DNA from: Anaerolineales bacterium
GTDB lineage: Bacteria > Chloroflexota > Anaerolineae > Anaerolineales > JABWBV01
Reading direction: 5' to 3'
NCBI GenBank assembly: GCA_020634875.1
Contig: JACKAX010000013.1
Location: 17,552 to 81,551, forward strand
Length of the DNA stretch: 64,000 nt
Positions 17,164-26,222 of the stretch are shown one piece after another. The notes beneath the pieces were generated by a model. The model was not told the DNA's origin. It saw only the letters and a program-made list of their open reading frames with translations, and ran no database searches. The position numbers and the translations under genes are program-made. Within the stretch, counting starts at the first letter, position 1. Every line of letters begins with the position of its first letter.

Positions 17164-17985
17164 TTATTTTGGGGGTAATGGATTGGAGGGCGTTTGAGAT
17201 GAGATTTTGCGGGCGCGCAAACCGAGAAAGAGGGGAATTTCCTGGTTGGCGAGATTTTCAGCTTTGGCATTTGGGCCAGTGGCGGTTTTGTAGGTGGGAA
17301 TTTCGCGCAGGTGATCTACCCATAGACCGTTTTGCGCGAGCGCGTTGATGTACGTTTGTAAAGGCCGGTGAAAACTTCGGCTGACGCCTGTTTGGCCGGG
17401 GTATGGTTTGAGGGGGACGGGGAGCGGGGTCAGGTAACGGTCTACGCGGCGGAATTGGAGTTTGCGGTCTTCATCCCAGCCCCAGCCACTTTGCCGTGGG
17501 ACGCGGAAGCAGGGGTGGGTCATCACGAGGACGATGCGCCCGGCGGGTTTGAGCGCCCAAACTGCATTTTCAATAACTTCTTCGAGCGGTTCCATATCCT
17601 GGATACTGAGGAGAAACACTACAGCGTCGAATTCGGCAGGTTGAAGGGCGGGAATTGCTGCTAGACGCCGGGCATCTCCATATAGAAAGCGACCCTCTTT
17701 GCCGTGATGTTGACGAGCGAAGTGCAGGAGTTTTTCGCTCGCATCTACACCAGTATAGGCGGCCCCTGCTTTGGTGATGGCCGGGGCCAGCACGCCCGTG
17801 CCCGCGCCCAGATCGAGGATTTGCTCGCCGGGCTGGGGTAAGAGGAGGTCTAAGACGGCGGGGAGAGCGAGATTGCGGTGATGTTTACTGCCATCTTTGC
17901 CAACCCACCCGTCGTACCACTGGGCGAGCGGTTCCCAACTGGTGGAGGGCGGGCGTGGAGTGAATTTTCGTTTGGGTGCAGGCAT
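17164..17985 (-). CDS. Class I SAM-dependent methyltransferase
   Basis: 273 residues. The SAM-binding motif is ILDLGAGTGVLAPAI (motif I), then YTGVDASEKLL (acidic end of strand 2), GDARRL and FDAVVFLLSIQDMEPLEEVI, all of the Methyltransf_11/25 type. The N-terminal WYDGWVG is a typical start for small-molecule methyltransferases. The substrate cannot be told. It lies 9 bases upstream of the cohesin-like gene on the same strand, so the two may be co-transcribed. Confidence 0.85.
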   Translation of the reverse strand: MPAPKRKFTPRPPSTSWEPLAQWYDGWVGKDGSKHHRNLALPAVLDLLLPQPGEQILDLGAGTGVLAPAITKAGAAYTGVDASEKLLHFARQHHGKEGRFLYGDARRLAAIPALQPAEFDAVVFLLSIQDMEPLEEVIENAVWALKPAGRIVLVMTHPCFRVPRQSGWGWDEDRKLQFRRVDRYLTPLPVPLKPYPGQTGVSRSFHRPLQTYINALAQNGLWVDHLREIPTYKTATGPNAKAENLANQEIPLFLGLRARKISSQTPSNPLPPK

Positions 17986-18001
17986 GAGTTGGGGGAGGGA
18001 T

Positions 18002-18044
18002 AAAAAGAAAAGGGGTGAGGGGGTCCCTCACCCCTTTTCTTTTT
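18002..18044. terminator. Strong terminator hairpin after the Wzz-like gene
   Basis: A perfect 20-bp stem, 18002-18021 with 18025-18044, around a 3-base loop. The A- and T-rich outer arms mean it can work on both strands. It lies between the Wzz-like gene, which it ends, and the methyltransferase gene. Confidence 0.85.
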
Positions 18045-18075
18045 GGCAACGCCTTATGAGAATGAGGAGAGATTT

Positions 18076-19335
18076 TTAGGCCTTCTTGGGTTGGGCGTGA
18101 TGAAAAGGTTGTTGATCTTCGGGGACATTGACCCAAAAATCGCGGGCAAAAATACCAAATACACTCAGCATCAGCCCGAGGACTCCCGCAATGAGGGTGT
18201 TAAGCAAGGTGCGAGGCCCAACAGGCTCAGTCGGGACTTTCGCCCGGCTCCCTAATTTAACGACGCTGCCAGAAACCTCATTGGAAATTTGCGTTTCCTT
18301 CATTTTGCGGTCTAATGTCAGGTAGGTATCTGAAGCGACTTGATAATTTTGGCGAAGTTTCTCGCCGGTGGCTTGCATGTCGGCGACCTGGCTTTGGATT
18401 TGAAGGATTTCTGCTTGTAGCGGGTCAATCTGTTGTGCCAGATCAAGGGCTTTTTGTTCCATGACGGTTCGAAGTTGATCTAAGGATGTATTCAGGACGC
18501 CAACGGTACGGAGCGTGTCGGAGGTGGAAGGGTTCCACTGAAGTTGTGGCAGTGTGAGGTCGAGGTTATATGCTTTGAGTTGGAGCAATAAGGCCGTGAG
18601 TTCGATATCGGAGGCGATGGGTTGGCTGGACGGAAGCCCGCGTAATTGGGCTTGAAGCGAGGACAGGTCTGCCAGGATTTGGGTGAGCTTGGCCTGATCG
18701 GTCAGAAGTTGGCTGTACACGGTTTGTTTGACCGTCAATTCGGTTGTCAAAATGTTCGTTTGATTTTGTGCTTCGTACGCAACTAACGCCTGTTTCGCCG
18801 TTTCTCTGTCAGCCTCAATCTGTACAAATTGTGCTTGAAGCGTGTCCCCGCTTTCCAGGTCTTCGCCAAAAAGGGCATTGGCTTTTTGGACAAGAATGGT
18901 TCCCCAAAGATTGACCAGGTCGGTGGACATCTGGGCATTATCTGTACGAACAATGAGTTTCATCGAGTTGGAGGCAGTATCTAATTCAACCTCAGTAATC
19001 CCTTCAATCTTTTCGATGGTGGTTTCGGGATCACCACCCTGGTCTATCCACGCATCGCGCAAGGCCTGCATGGTGGTGTCTGATTCGGCAAGTTGGGCGG
19101 TGGGACGAAAATATAATAATTCTGAACTAGACTCAGTTTGGAACTTCGGATCGAAAGTCAGCGAATAGCGCGAAGGCACAATCAAAACCAGGGCTTTGGC
19201 TTCATAGGTGGGCGCGAGTACAAATTTGCTTAAAAGATAAGCCCCAACGGCAAAAACCAGGGAAACTCCTACGATCCAGGCCCAATTTTTGATCAGGAGC
19301 AAAATATATTTTTGAAGATCAATTTCGTCTTCCAT
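18076..19335 (-). CDS. Wzz-type polysaccharide chain-length/co-polymerase protein
   Basis: 419 residues with two membrane segments (about 17-38 and 380-400) enclosing a long helical, coiled-coil extracytoplasmic region. This is the arrangement of Wzz/KpsE/CapA-type polysaccharide co-polymerases. The segment after the first helix (YEAKALVLIVPS) and the VPTEPVGPRTLLNTLIAGVLGLMLSVFGIF run match the family. There is no fused tyrosine kinase. It probably sets the length or export of a surface polysaccharide, in keeping with LCP, GtrA and GT39 genes elsewhere in the window. The upstream 320 bases carry two palindromic elements. Confidence 0.8.
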   Translation of the reverse strand: MEDEIDLQKYILLLIKNWAWIVGVSLVFAVGAYLLSKFVLAPTYEAKALVLIVPSRYSLTFDPKFQTESSSELLYFRPTAQLAESDTTMQALRDAWIDQGGDPETTIEKIEGITEVELDTASNSMKLIVRTDNAQMSTDLVNLWGTILVQKANALFGEDLESGDTLQAQFVQIEADRETAKQALVAYEAQNQTNILTTELTVKQTVYSQLLTDQAKLTQILADLSSLQAQLRGLPSSQPIASDIELTALLLQLKAYNLDLTLPQLQWNPSTSDTLRTVGVLNTSLDQLRTVMEQKALDLAQQIDPLQAEILQIQSQVADMQATGEKLRQNYQVASDTYLTLDRKMKETQISNEVSGSVVKLGSRAKVPTEPVGPRTLLNTLIAGVLGLMLSVFGIFARDFWVNVPEDQQPFHHAQPKKA

Positions 19336-19418
19336 AAGGAATAAAGACTCCGTGTTGAATGATTTCCGTCAATGCTTGAAACATATTGTTGGCTCTTGCG
19401 TTACGGGCGGGAAATTCT

Positions 19419-19474
19419 CCAAATTTTGAAGGTGTGTGCGGGGTGTACACCCCGCACACACCTTCAAAATTTGG
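19419..19474. repeat. Perfect 56-bp palindrome
   Basis: The two 28-base halves (19419-19446 and 19447-19474) are exact reverse complements with no spacer, centred on tgtaca. It lies in the 320-base gap between a Wzz-like gene and an NBR1-type lipoprotein gene. Together with the hairpin at 19517-19556 it is all that is recognised in this gap. It has no terminal T tract, so a terminator is not the obvious reading; a cruciform-forming mobile repeat or protein-binding site is possible. Confidence 0.9.
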
Positions 19475-19516
19475 GTTAATCCCGTTAATTACGGGAGACC
19501 CATATTGTTTCAAAAA

Positions 19517-19556
19517 AACGGCGTTCCTGATGGATTGGTTTACAAGGAACGCCGTT
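19517..19556. repeat. Hairpin repeat with aacggcgttcct arms
   Basis: Arms 19517-19528 and 19545-19556 are exact reverse complements around a 16-base loop. The same 12-base arms recur inside the MutS-like gene at 37621-37683, which marks this as a dispersed repeat family rather than a chance hairpin. The flanking A run might also let it act as a terminator. Confidence 0.8.
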
Positions 19557-19655
19557 CATTTGGAGAAACATAAATATTGCAATTGTATTGCAAACAGCCG
19601 CTATGATACCCCACGAAAAAGGTTTTGACAACTTATGCCGTGAACAAGCAAACGT

Positions 19656-20867
19656 CTATCGCCGGATATGGGGTGACAGCCAAAAAGCGTTGTCATCATC
19701 CGGCGAGACTTTGGCCTTTACCGTGAAGATAAACACCACCTCTTTCCCGGCAAGTTCGCTCAAATCAAGGTCAATCGCGGTGATTTCCCCATCAAAACTC
19801 TCCTCCCATAGCCCCAGGTTCACAAATACACCGGTTCCCACCACTTGATAATCGAGTTGGAAGGTGACATTACACTTCGGACTGTTTTCCAGACACCCCA
19901 CATAAGTGATGAAATGATCCCCTGCCTCAATGAGCAGACCCGGATACGTCCCGCTGATCCAACCCTTTTCTTCTTTTTTCGGGAACATCCACAAAGCAGG
20001 TTCGTTTTCATGGCGATTTTCCAGCACCGGCTCGGAGAGGGTGGCCACGAACCCGTTTGCGTCGCCCCGCGCCCCGGGGCAGGGCAACACCCCATCCGCA
20101 TTCCGCCAGATAGCCGCACAGGTGTTGATCGCAAAATTGAAATATTGATCGCTTGCCGTTTCCAATACCTGGATGTTGACCGAAAGGGCCGCCTCATAAT
20201 TGGTTCCAACCCCGAATAACTTCCCCTCCGGACTTTGGAGCATCCAATCGCCCCGGTACGTGTTCGGAGAACCCGGCGCTTCCATCGCGACCGCGAGGTC
20301 CACCGTGCCCCCAGGGTTGACGGTCCCCGGCAGGAAATTCGTCTTTTTGCCGCTCATCCGCTCTCCGCTGGAATAGACGAGTGCGTAGTTTGCATTCCAC
20401 GCGCAGGTTCCCTCGTTTTTGATGCGCCAGATTTTCGTGAAGGCAACATTGGGGGTGAAGGTTGTCCCATCGGGCACAGTGACATCGGCGACGAAGCTTG
20501 CGGCGTTGCACGGAGCGGCAGAGGTGGCCGTCGGTGCAAGGGAGGTAAATGTGGGGAGTGGGGTAATGGTGGGGGTAGGCGTACCTGTCTCAGTGGGGGT
20601 AGCGGTCGGGATGTCGCCGGGGGTGGGGGTAATGGTCGGGGTGCGAGTGGGTGTCAGCGTGGGGCTTCCGGCGAGGGAAGTGATTTCGGCGATTACCGTC
20701 TGGGCGATGGCGGTGAAAGTGGCTTCTGGTCCGTTGGGGTCGAGGGTTGTGGTGGGAGTCAGCGTCCCCGGCAGAGGTGTGGGAATCTCTTCAACCGGGG
20801 TGCCAATCGTGCAGGCAAACCCGATGAACAAAGCCAGGGTGAAAAGAAAAAGCATTTTGCGCGACAT
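19656..20867 (-). CDS. PT-rich lipoprotein with NBR1-Ig-like domain
   Basis: 403 residues: lipoprotein signal with lipobox GFAC (C19), a PT-rich linker to about residue 125, then an NBR1-like Ig domain (about 130-235: DGTTFTPNVAFTKIWRIKNEGTC, AWNANY, the Trp-rich pattern of this fold, NTYRGDWMLQSPEGKLFGVG). A further beta-rich module follows to the end. NBR1-Ig domains occur on Chloroflexi surface proteins, where their ligand is unknown. The start is a single base from the stop of the preceding lipoprotein gene, so the two form an operon. Confidence 0.75.
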   Translation of the reverse strand: MSRKMLFLFTLALFIGFACTIGTPVEEIPTPLPGTLTPTTTLDPNGPEATFTAIAQTVIAEITSLAGSPTLTPTRTPTITPTPGDIPTATPTETGTPTPTITPLPTFTSLAPTATSAAPCNAASFVADVTVPDGTTFTPNVAFTKIWRIKNEGTCAWNANYALVYSSGERMSGKKTNFLPGTVNPGGTVDLAVAMEAPGSPNTYRGDWMLQSPEGKLFGVGTNYEAALSVNIQVLETASDQYFNFAINTCAAIWRNADGVLPCPGARGDANGFVATLSEPVLENRHENEPALWMFPKKEEKGWISGTYPGLLIEAGDHFITYVGCLENSPKCNVTFQLDYQVVGTGVFVNLGLWEESFDGEITAIDLDLSELAGKEVVFIFTVKAKVSPDDDNAFWLSPHIRR

Positions 20868-20868
20868 A

Positions 20869-22266
20869 TTACGGCTCCCAGACGCGTAAAACCCCGCCTT
20901 CCAACCCGGTGGCGAGCATCATTGTTCCATCTTGCAGGGTCACTCCGGCGAGGTTCGTGAGTAGTTTCGCATTCAAATCCTCTTCAAAAACCACGGTTGC
21001 TTCTCCATCTGCATATTGGATGAAAGCCAGTTGGTCAAACGTCAGGTTCGGGAGAACCAGTTCGGCGACACCATCCCCGTCGAAATCCCCCGCCAGCGCT
21101 TTGTCGAGGTTGCGCGTACCGATTTCGTGGGATGTGTAAGCATCGAGCTGGGTGAGCACTTCCAGCCGGTCTCCGATCCACTCGGAAAACTCAACGAGGG
21201 GTTCCAGGTGCGGGGTCAGCACATCGGCCAGGAGCATTTTTCCCGATGGGTCAAATGGGGCGACGGCGATCTGGTGCCGCCAACGGAACCCGCGCCCAAT
21301 CGGGGGGCCAGCGGCGATCCGTTCCCCATTTTCGTTGAACAACAAAATCTGTGCGCCTGTGGTGTCATCGGATACGGTGACTAGAATTTCCCGGATGCCG
21401 TTCCCGTCCAAATCTGCCCAAATTGGGGCCAAACCTTCTATAACTTTGCTGTCGGGCATGGGCGCAGTCCACAGCAGTTGGAATGTGGGCGTGGTTTGTA
21501 CGAGCGAAAGGCTGGCGGCCTCGATGGCGTCGCCTAAAACTCCGTGCGGATAAACATCCGTGGCCTGGCTGACCACGAGAAGCCGGTGTTGTTCATCTTG
21601 TAAAAGCCGCGCATCAGGGGGAATGTTTAAGGGCAGGCGTCCGATTTCCTGGTTTTCCCACAATACGAGGTCGCCGTTGCCATCCACAAACGCCAGCCGC
21701 GTGGGTTCGTTTTGCACCACAATCGGGTGGGTGAGTGGGGAGGCGGATGGCACAGGGGGAACGATAAGCGATGGTACGCCGCGCTGCATTCGTAAAAGGG
21801 GCGGCATCCCTACGGGTAACTGCCCCGGATCAATCTGCACTTCGGTCGTGATCCCATCCCTTAGGATGAAGCCTTGCACCCGCCCATCGGTTAACACGAC
21901 GGCCCAGATGCTTCCCAATCCTTCCATTGGCGCACCGACCACCCACGCGGGTTCGCCTTCGAGCGCAATATCTACCGGAAAATTCGCTCCCCCGTGCCCG
22001 TCCACCCACCGGTTGCCATCGGCGCGCTGGTAGGTGTACCCGTACAGCGTCAGGTCATTCAAATTGACCGTGGGCGTGAGGATGCCGACGCCGGACAAAT
22101 CTACGGGCAAAACCGGGGGTTCGAGCGGAGTGGGAACCAACGTTGGCGTACGCGTCGGGCTGGGGGTCCGGGTGGGCAGGGGTGTGAGGGTGAGCGTAGG
22201 CGTGGGTGTTTGGGCGCGGCAACCCGCGAGGGCCAGGAAAAGAAGGGCGAGAAACAAATTTTTCAT
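20869..22266 (-). CDS. PT-rich lipoprotein with FG-GAP/VCBS-like repeats
   Basis: 465 residues from the ATG that begins a clear lipoprotein signal (MKNLFLALLFLALAGC). After a short PT linker the protein is propeller-like, with calcium-type DxDGxGxxE repeats (FVDGNGDLVLWE, WADLDGNGIREILVTV, AGDFDGDGVAELVLPN) typical of FG-GAP/VCBS proteins. It is probably attached to the outer face of the membrane. First gene of a two-gene operon with the NBR1-type lipoprotein. An in-frame upstream extension exists but would bury the signal, so it was not used. Confidence 0.75.
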   Translation of the reverse strand: MKNLFLALLFLALAGCRAQTPTPTLTLTPLPTRTPSPTRTPTLVPTPLEPPVLPVDLSGVGILTPTVNLNDLTLYGYTYQRADGNRWVDGHGGANFPVDIALEGEPAWVVGAPMEGLGSIWAVVLTDGRVQGFILRDGITTEVQIDPGQLPVGMPPLLRMQRGVPSLIVPPVPSASPLTHPIVVQNEPTRLAFVDGNGDLVLWENQEIGRLPLNIPPDARLLQDEQHRLLVVSQATDVYPHGVLGDAIEAASLSLVQTTPTFQLLWTAPMPDSKVIEGLAPIWADLDGNGIREILVTVSDDTTGAQILLFNENGERIAAGPPIGRGFRWRHQIAVAPFDPSGKMLLADVLTPHLEPLVEFSEWIGDRLEVLTQLDAYTSHEIGTRNLDKALAGDFDGDGVAELVLPNLTFDQLAFIQYADGEATVVFEEDLNAKLLTNLAGVTLQDGTMMLATGLEGGVLRVWEP

Positions 22267-22344
22267 CGAGGGTAATATACCTCCAATCCCTTCCCTTTGC
22301 CAATTAGAGGAAGGTGAATTATGATTGCGGGGCTTCAAAATCTC

Positions 22345-22390
22345 GTAGTCTAGCCCCTTGTGGACGGACGGACACAAGGCCCTAGACTAC
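22345..22390. repeat. Inverted repeat upstream of hutH
   Basis: Arms 22345-22362 and 22373-22390 pair with two mismatches around a 10-base loop that contains tandem gacg words. The element lies between the divergent lipoprotein and hutH genes and just before the hutH ribosome site (aggaga), so it could affect hutH translation or be another dispersed repeat. Confidence 0.7.
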
Positions 22391-22414
22391 AAACTACGCT
22401 TCAGGAGACACCAT

Positions 22415-23935
22415 ATGATTCAGATAACCGGGGAGGCTTTGACCATCGAGCAGGTGGTCGCAGTGGCGCGGCACGGAACGCCGGTTGCGTCTTTGGACGA
22501 GACGGTGCAGGCGCGGATGTGGACGAGCCAGCAGTGGGTGGAGGCCGCGGTGAAGGGGCGGACGACGATTTATGGGGTGAACACGGGGTTTGGGCCGCTC
22601 GCGACGACGAGCATTGCGCCCGACGAAACCCGCAAACTTTCTCGCAATTTGATTCTCTCCTGCCTCGCGGGGGTGGGGGACCCGATCCCGGCGGACTGGG
22701 TGCGGGCGATGATCCTGATCCGGGCGAACTCGCTCGCGAAGGGGTTCTCCGGCGTGCGCCCGGTCGTGGTGGAGACGTTGATCGAGATGCTGAACCGGGG
22801 GGTGACGCCGTGGGTTCCGTCGAAGGGGTCGTTGGGGGCGAGTGGGGATTTGGCTCCGCTTTCGCACATTGCCGTGGTTCTGACGCGGGACGAAACCGAA
22901 GATGGCGGCTTTTCCGGGCAGGCATATTTTGGCGGGGCGCTGATGTCCGGCGCAGAGGCGATGGCCCGCGCGGGGTTGGAGCGGTTGGTGCTGGAAGCGA
23001 AGGAAGGGCTTGCGCTCTCGAACGGGACGACGTTTATGGCGGCGGCGGGCGCGTTGGGGGTGCATGACGCCGAGCAGTTGTTGGATCACGCGGAAATGGC
23101 CGCGGCGCTGAGTTTTGAGGCGTTGTTGGGGATTACTTCGGCGCTGCATCCTGCCTTGCACGAGGCGAACGGGCAGCCGGGGCAGATGCAGGTGGCGGCG
23201 AATTTGCGCGGGTTGTTAGCGGGGAGTCAATTGGTGGACTCTGCGCCGCACAAGGTTCAGGATGCGTATAGCCTACGCTGTACGCCGCAAGTTCTGGGAC
23301 CGATACGGGATACTCTGGCGTTTTTGCGGGCACGGTTTACCGCGGCGATCAACGCGGCGTCGGATAATCCGTTGATTTTTGCGGAAGTCGAGGGTGGCCG
23401 CGCCGTCTCTGGCGGCAACTTCCACGGACAAGGCCCGGCGATGTGGCTGGATTTTTTGAGCATCGCGGTGGCCGAAATCGGCGATATTTCCGAGCGGCGG
23501 ACGTTTCGCCTGCTCGACCCGGCGTTGAACGGCGGTCTGCCCTCGATGCTCGTGCCGACGAGCGGGCTGGACAGCGGGTTGATGATCCCGCAGTACACGG
23601 CGGCGGCGCTGGTGTCGGATAACAAAACCTTGTCGCATCCCGATAGCGTGGATTCGATCCCGTCGTCGGCGAATCAGGAAGATCACGTTTCGATGGGCGC
23701 AAACGCCGCACGCCACGCGCGGGAGATCATTGCAAACACGCAGCGGATCATCGCGATTGAGATGATTACCGCGGCGCAGGGGATAGATCTCCGCTCCGAT
23801 GGCCCCGCGCGATTAGGGGAGGGGACGCGGAGGGGGTATGCGATGGTGCGCGAGGTGGCGAAGTTTCTGGAGCATGATCGGGAGTTGACAGGGGATATTG
23901 AGGGGGTGGTGGGGAGGATGAATTATCGAAAATGA
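22415..23935 (+). CDS. hutH: Histidine ammonia-lyase
   Basis: 506 residues, the normal length. The MIO cofactor triad Ala142-Ser143-Gly144 lies in GSLGASGDLAPLSH. Other family segments are YGVNTGFGPLA, VQDAYSLRCTPQVLGP and NHVS-type QEDHVSMGANAARH. It removes ammonia from histidine to give urocanate, the first step of the Hut pathway. The start at the ATG preceded by caggagac is preferred over an upstream in-frame one. Cyclodeaminase and formiminotransferase genes follow, but only after an AT-rich two-gene insertion; hutU and hutI are not in the window. Confidence 0.95.
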   Translation: MIQITGEALTIEQVVAVARHGTPVASLDETVQARMWTSQQWVEAAVKGRTTIYGVNTGFGPLATTSIAPDETRKLSRNLILSCLAGVGDPIPADWVRAMILIRANSLAKGFSGVRPVVVETLIEMLNRGVTPWVPSKGSLGASGDLAPLSHIAVVLTRDETEDGGFSGQAYFGGALMSGAEAMARAGLERLVLEAKEGLALSNGTTFMAAAGALGVHDAEQLLDHAEMAAALSFEALLGITSALHPALHEANGQPGQMQVAANLRGLLAGSQLVDSAPHKVQDAYSLRCTPQVLGPIRDTLAFLRARFTAAINAASDNPLIFAEVEGGRAVSGGNFHGQGPAMWLDFLSIAVAEIGDISERRTFRLLDPALNGGLPSMLVPTSGLDSGLMIPQYTAAALVSDNKTLSHPDSVDSIPSSANQEDHVSMGANAARHAREIIANTQRIIAIEMITAAQGIDLRSDGPARLGEGTRRGYAMVREVAKFLEHDRELTGDIEGVVGRMNYRK

Positions 23936-24041
23936 TGGATAAAGATCGATTTGTATTAGGTTAAAATTACTCAGCTGTAAAAAATTCTTAATTTGTTTGA
24001 TATATGGCGTCGATTGCCTGATTTATTGAGGAGTATTAGAT

Positions 24042-26222
24042 ATGTTGACTTTTTTAGCATCGTCTCCCGATTATGATAAAGATGAAACAACTAAAACTGT
24101 GTGGAGGTGGATAGAAGAGAAGTTTAGTTTGGAAGATGGTGTTTGTTATTACAAACATCCAATAGTTACTGCAAATACTGGGGCAATACCAGAATTAACT
24201 TTTTTGGCAAAGAAGTTTCAACCCGCAGCAATCCGTTGTCTTGCTGTTAGCCAAGACGATATAGTTTCTATTGAAGAAGATGTTTGGAATATCCGAAACG
24301 ATATAATAGACTCGCCATTATTAGAATTAGATGATTTTGTTATTGGCTTAAGAGCTAAATTTGATAAAGATCGGTTACTTAGAAGAAGAATCAATCCGAT
24401 AGCTGTTCTTGCCTTTCCGTTGATAACGAAGAGTGATTTTGAAGCAAAATTTGGGAGTATATTAGAAGATACATTTACTATCTGGGCAGATGGTGATTTG
24501 CATTGTCTCGAAACAACTATTGATTCTCCCTTAGATGATATTGAATGGAGATTAACTCGCTCTATTGTACAGGGGATACGTCCCTTAAAAAATATTTCTT
24601 CAAAGGTTCAGAAAAGTGTAATTACTCTTGGGGCAGCAATCCGAGAGCTAGACAATCAAATAGCTCTATTAGATATTGAACAAGAAAAGGCATCAATTCA
24701 AATAGCTCCGGGACCTCAAAGAATTAGAGGATTAGCCGGAACAGGCAAAACTGTTTTATTAGCAATGAAAGCAGCTAATATTCATTTGAAATTTCCTGAT
24801 AAGAAGATACTTTTTACATTTAATACCCAAAGTCTTTATAACCAAACCCGCTCATTAATTACCAAGTTTTATAGGTTTTATGGTGAGGTTGATCCAAATT
24901 GGGATATGTTACACGTAAGACATGGTTGGGGAGGAAGAAATCGGCCTGGTGTTTATTATGATCTTTGCAGTAGACAAGGAGTATCTCCACTAAGTTTGGA
25001 TGATGTGCGGAGGATGAGAACTAGATTGGCTCCCTTTCAAGTTTGTTGCCAACAGGCTTTGAGATCTTCAATATCTCCTGAATATGATTTTATATTAATA
25101 GATGAAGCACAAGATTTTCCAAAAGAATTTTTTGAGATTTTATACCACTTATCCCATGAGCCTCATCAAATATATTGGGCCTATGATGAACTTCAAAGTC
25201 TTTCATCTTTAGAAATTCAAAAACCTGAAGAAATGTTTGGTATGGAAGAAGATGGAAACCCACGGGTTTCTATCGAGGGTGATGATTATCCGGGAGGCAT
25301 TGAAAAAGACTTAGTTTTACACAAATCTTATCGATGTCCACATTCAGTATTAATGGTAGCTCATGCAATTGGGTTAGGTATTTATAGTGAAAATGGAGCT
25401 GTTCAGATGCTCCAAAATCGTGAGTCATGGGAAGCTATTGGATACACTATTGAGGAGGGCGAGTTATCTACTGGTAGCGCAGTTACAATTTTTCGTCCTT
25501 CAGAAAATAGTCCAAATCAAATTGATGAAATATATGGTGGGTCACAAGACCTTATTACAGCAAAAGTATTTGAAACCAGAGAAGACGAACTAATATGGAT
25601 TGCTAAATCAATTATTAACGATGTGAAAAATGAAAATGTCTTACCACATGATATTGTTGTGATTTCCCTGGACAATTTCAATGTTAGAAGCAACTTTGCT
25701 GTCCTGCAAAGCTTAATACTTCAAAAAGGCATACCCTCAACTATTCCTGGTCTTATAGATGATACGGCTGCATATGCTGAGGATGGTAAAGTTACCTTAT
25801 CAACAGTATTTAGGGCGAAAGGAAATGAAGCGCCAGTAGTTTATATAATGGCTTTTGAAGAATATTATGATTACGTTGAACCAGTGGAGGGAAGAAATAA
25901 GGCCTTTACTTCAATATCCCGATCAAAGGCTTGGGTGCGTATAAGTGGCACAGGGAGAATAATGCAATCAGCAATGCAAGAAATAAATAAAGTTATTCAA
26001 AACTATCCAAGATTTAAATTTGTTTTTCCAAATATGGATGAAATCCGTCGTCTTGATGCCGAAACAGGGAAAAGAAGGCGAGAAATACAAAAAGCCAAAT
26101 TATCTACAAATGAACTTCTCAAGCTTGATCCTCAAGCTATTGCTGCTTTGGCTAGAACAAATCCGGAATTAGTTGATGAATTAGTTAAGAGAATCTCCGA
26201 GGCCAAAAGTGACTATCAATGA
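24042..26222 (+). CDS. SF1 (UvrD/Rep-like) helicase with degenerate NERD-like N-terminus
   Basis: 726 residues. Helicase motifs: Walker A GLAGTGKT (230-237), motif Ia ILFTFNTQSLYNQ, Walker B ILIDEAQDF (D354-E355), YDELQSL (motif III-like), SYRCPHSVLMVAH (motif IV), VTLSTVFRAKGNEAPVVYI (V) and AFTSISRSKAWVRISG (VI). Residues 1-110 resemble a NERD nuclease-related domain (DETTKTVWRWIEE, IPELTFLAKK), but the catalytic Asp/Glu-x-Lys set does not seem intact. The gene is markedly AT-rich against its neighbours, has a good ribosome site (gaggag) and overlaps its partner by 14 bases. The context suggests a transferred two-gene system, possibly defence; that is inference. Confidence 0.8.
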   Translation: MLTFLASSPDYDKDETTKTVWRWIEEKFSLEDGVCYYKHPIVTANTGAIPELTFLAKKFQPAAIRCLAVSQDDIVSIEEDVWNIRNDIIDSPLLELDDFVIGLRAKFDKDRLLRRRINPIAVLAFPLITKSDFEAKFGSILEDTFTIWADGDLHCLETTIDSPLDDIEWRLTRSIVQGIRPLKNISSKVQKSVITLGAAIRELDNQIALLDIEQEKASIQIAPGPQRIRGLAGTGKTVLLAMKAANIHLKFPDKKILFTFNTQSLYNQTRSLITKFYRFYGEVDPNWDMLHVRHGWGGRNRPGVYYDLCSRQGVSPLSLDDVRRMRTRLAPFQVCCQQALRSSISPEYDFILIDEAQDFPKEFFEILYHLSHEPHQIYWAYDELQSLSSLEIQKPEEMFGMEEDGNPRVSIEGDDYPGGIEKDLVLHKSYRCPHSVLMVAHAIGLGIYSENGAVQMLQNRESWEAIGYTIEEGELSTGSAVTIFRPSENSPNQIDEIYGGSQDLITAKVFETREDELIWIAKSIINDVKNENVLPHDIVVISLDNFNVRSNFAVLQSLILQKGIPSTIPGLIDDTAAYAEDGKVTLSTVFRAKGNEAPVVYIMAFEEYYDYVEPVEGRNKAFTSISRSKAWVRISGTGRIMQSAMQEINKVIQNYPRFKFVFPNMDEIRRLDAETGKRRREIQKAKLSTNELLKLDPQAIAALARTNPELVDELVKRISEAKSDYQ

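Noticed and set aside
19319..19628. Two frames on opposite strands encoding the same peptide around 19446
   Set aside because: An effect of the perfect palindrome; not genes.
22394..23161. Several long frames overlapping hutH on both strands
   Set aside because: GC-rich antisense openings; hutH is unambiguous.
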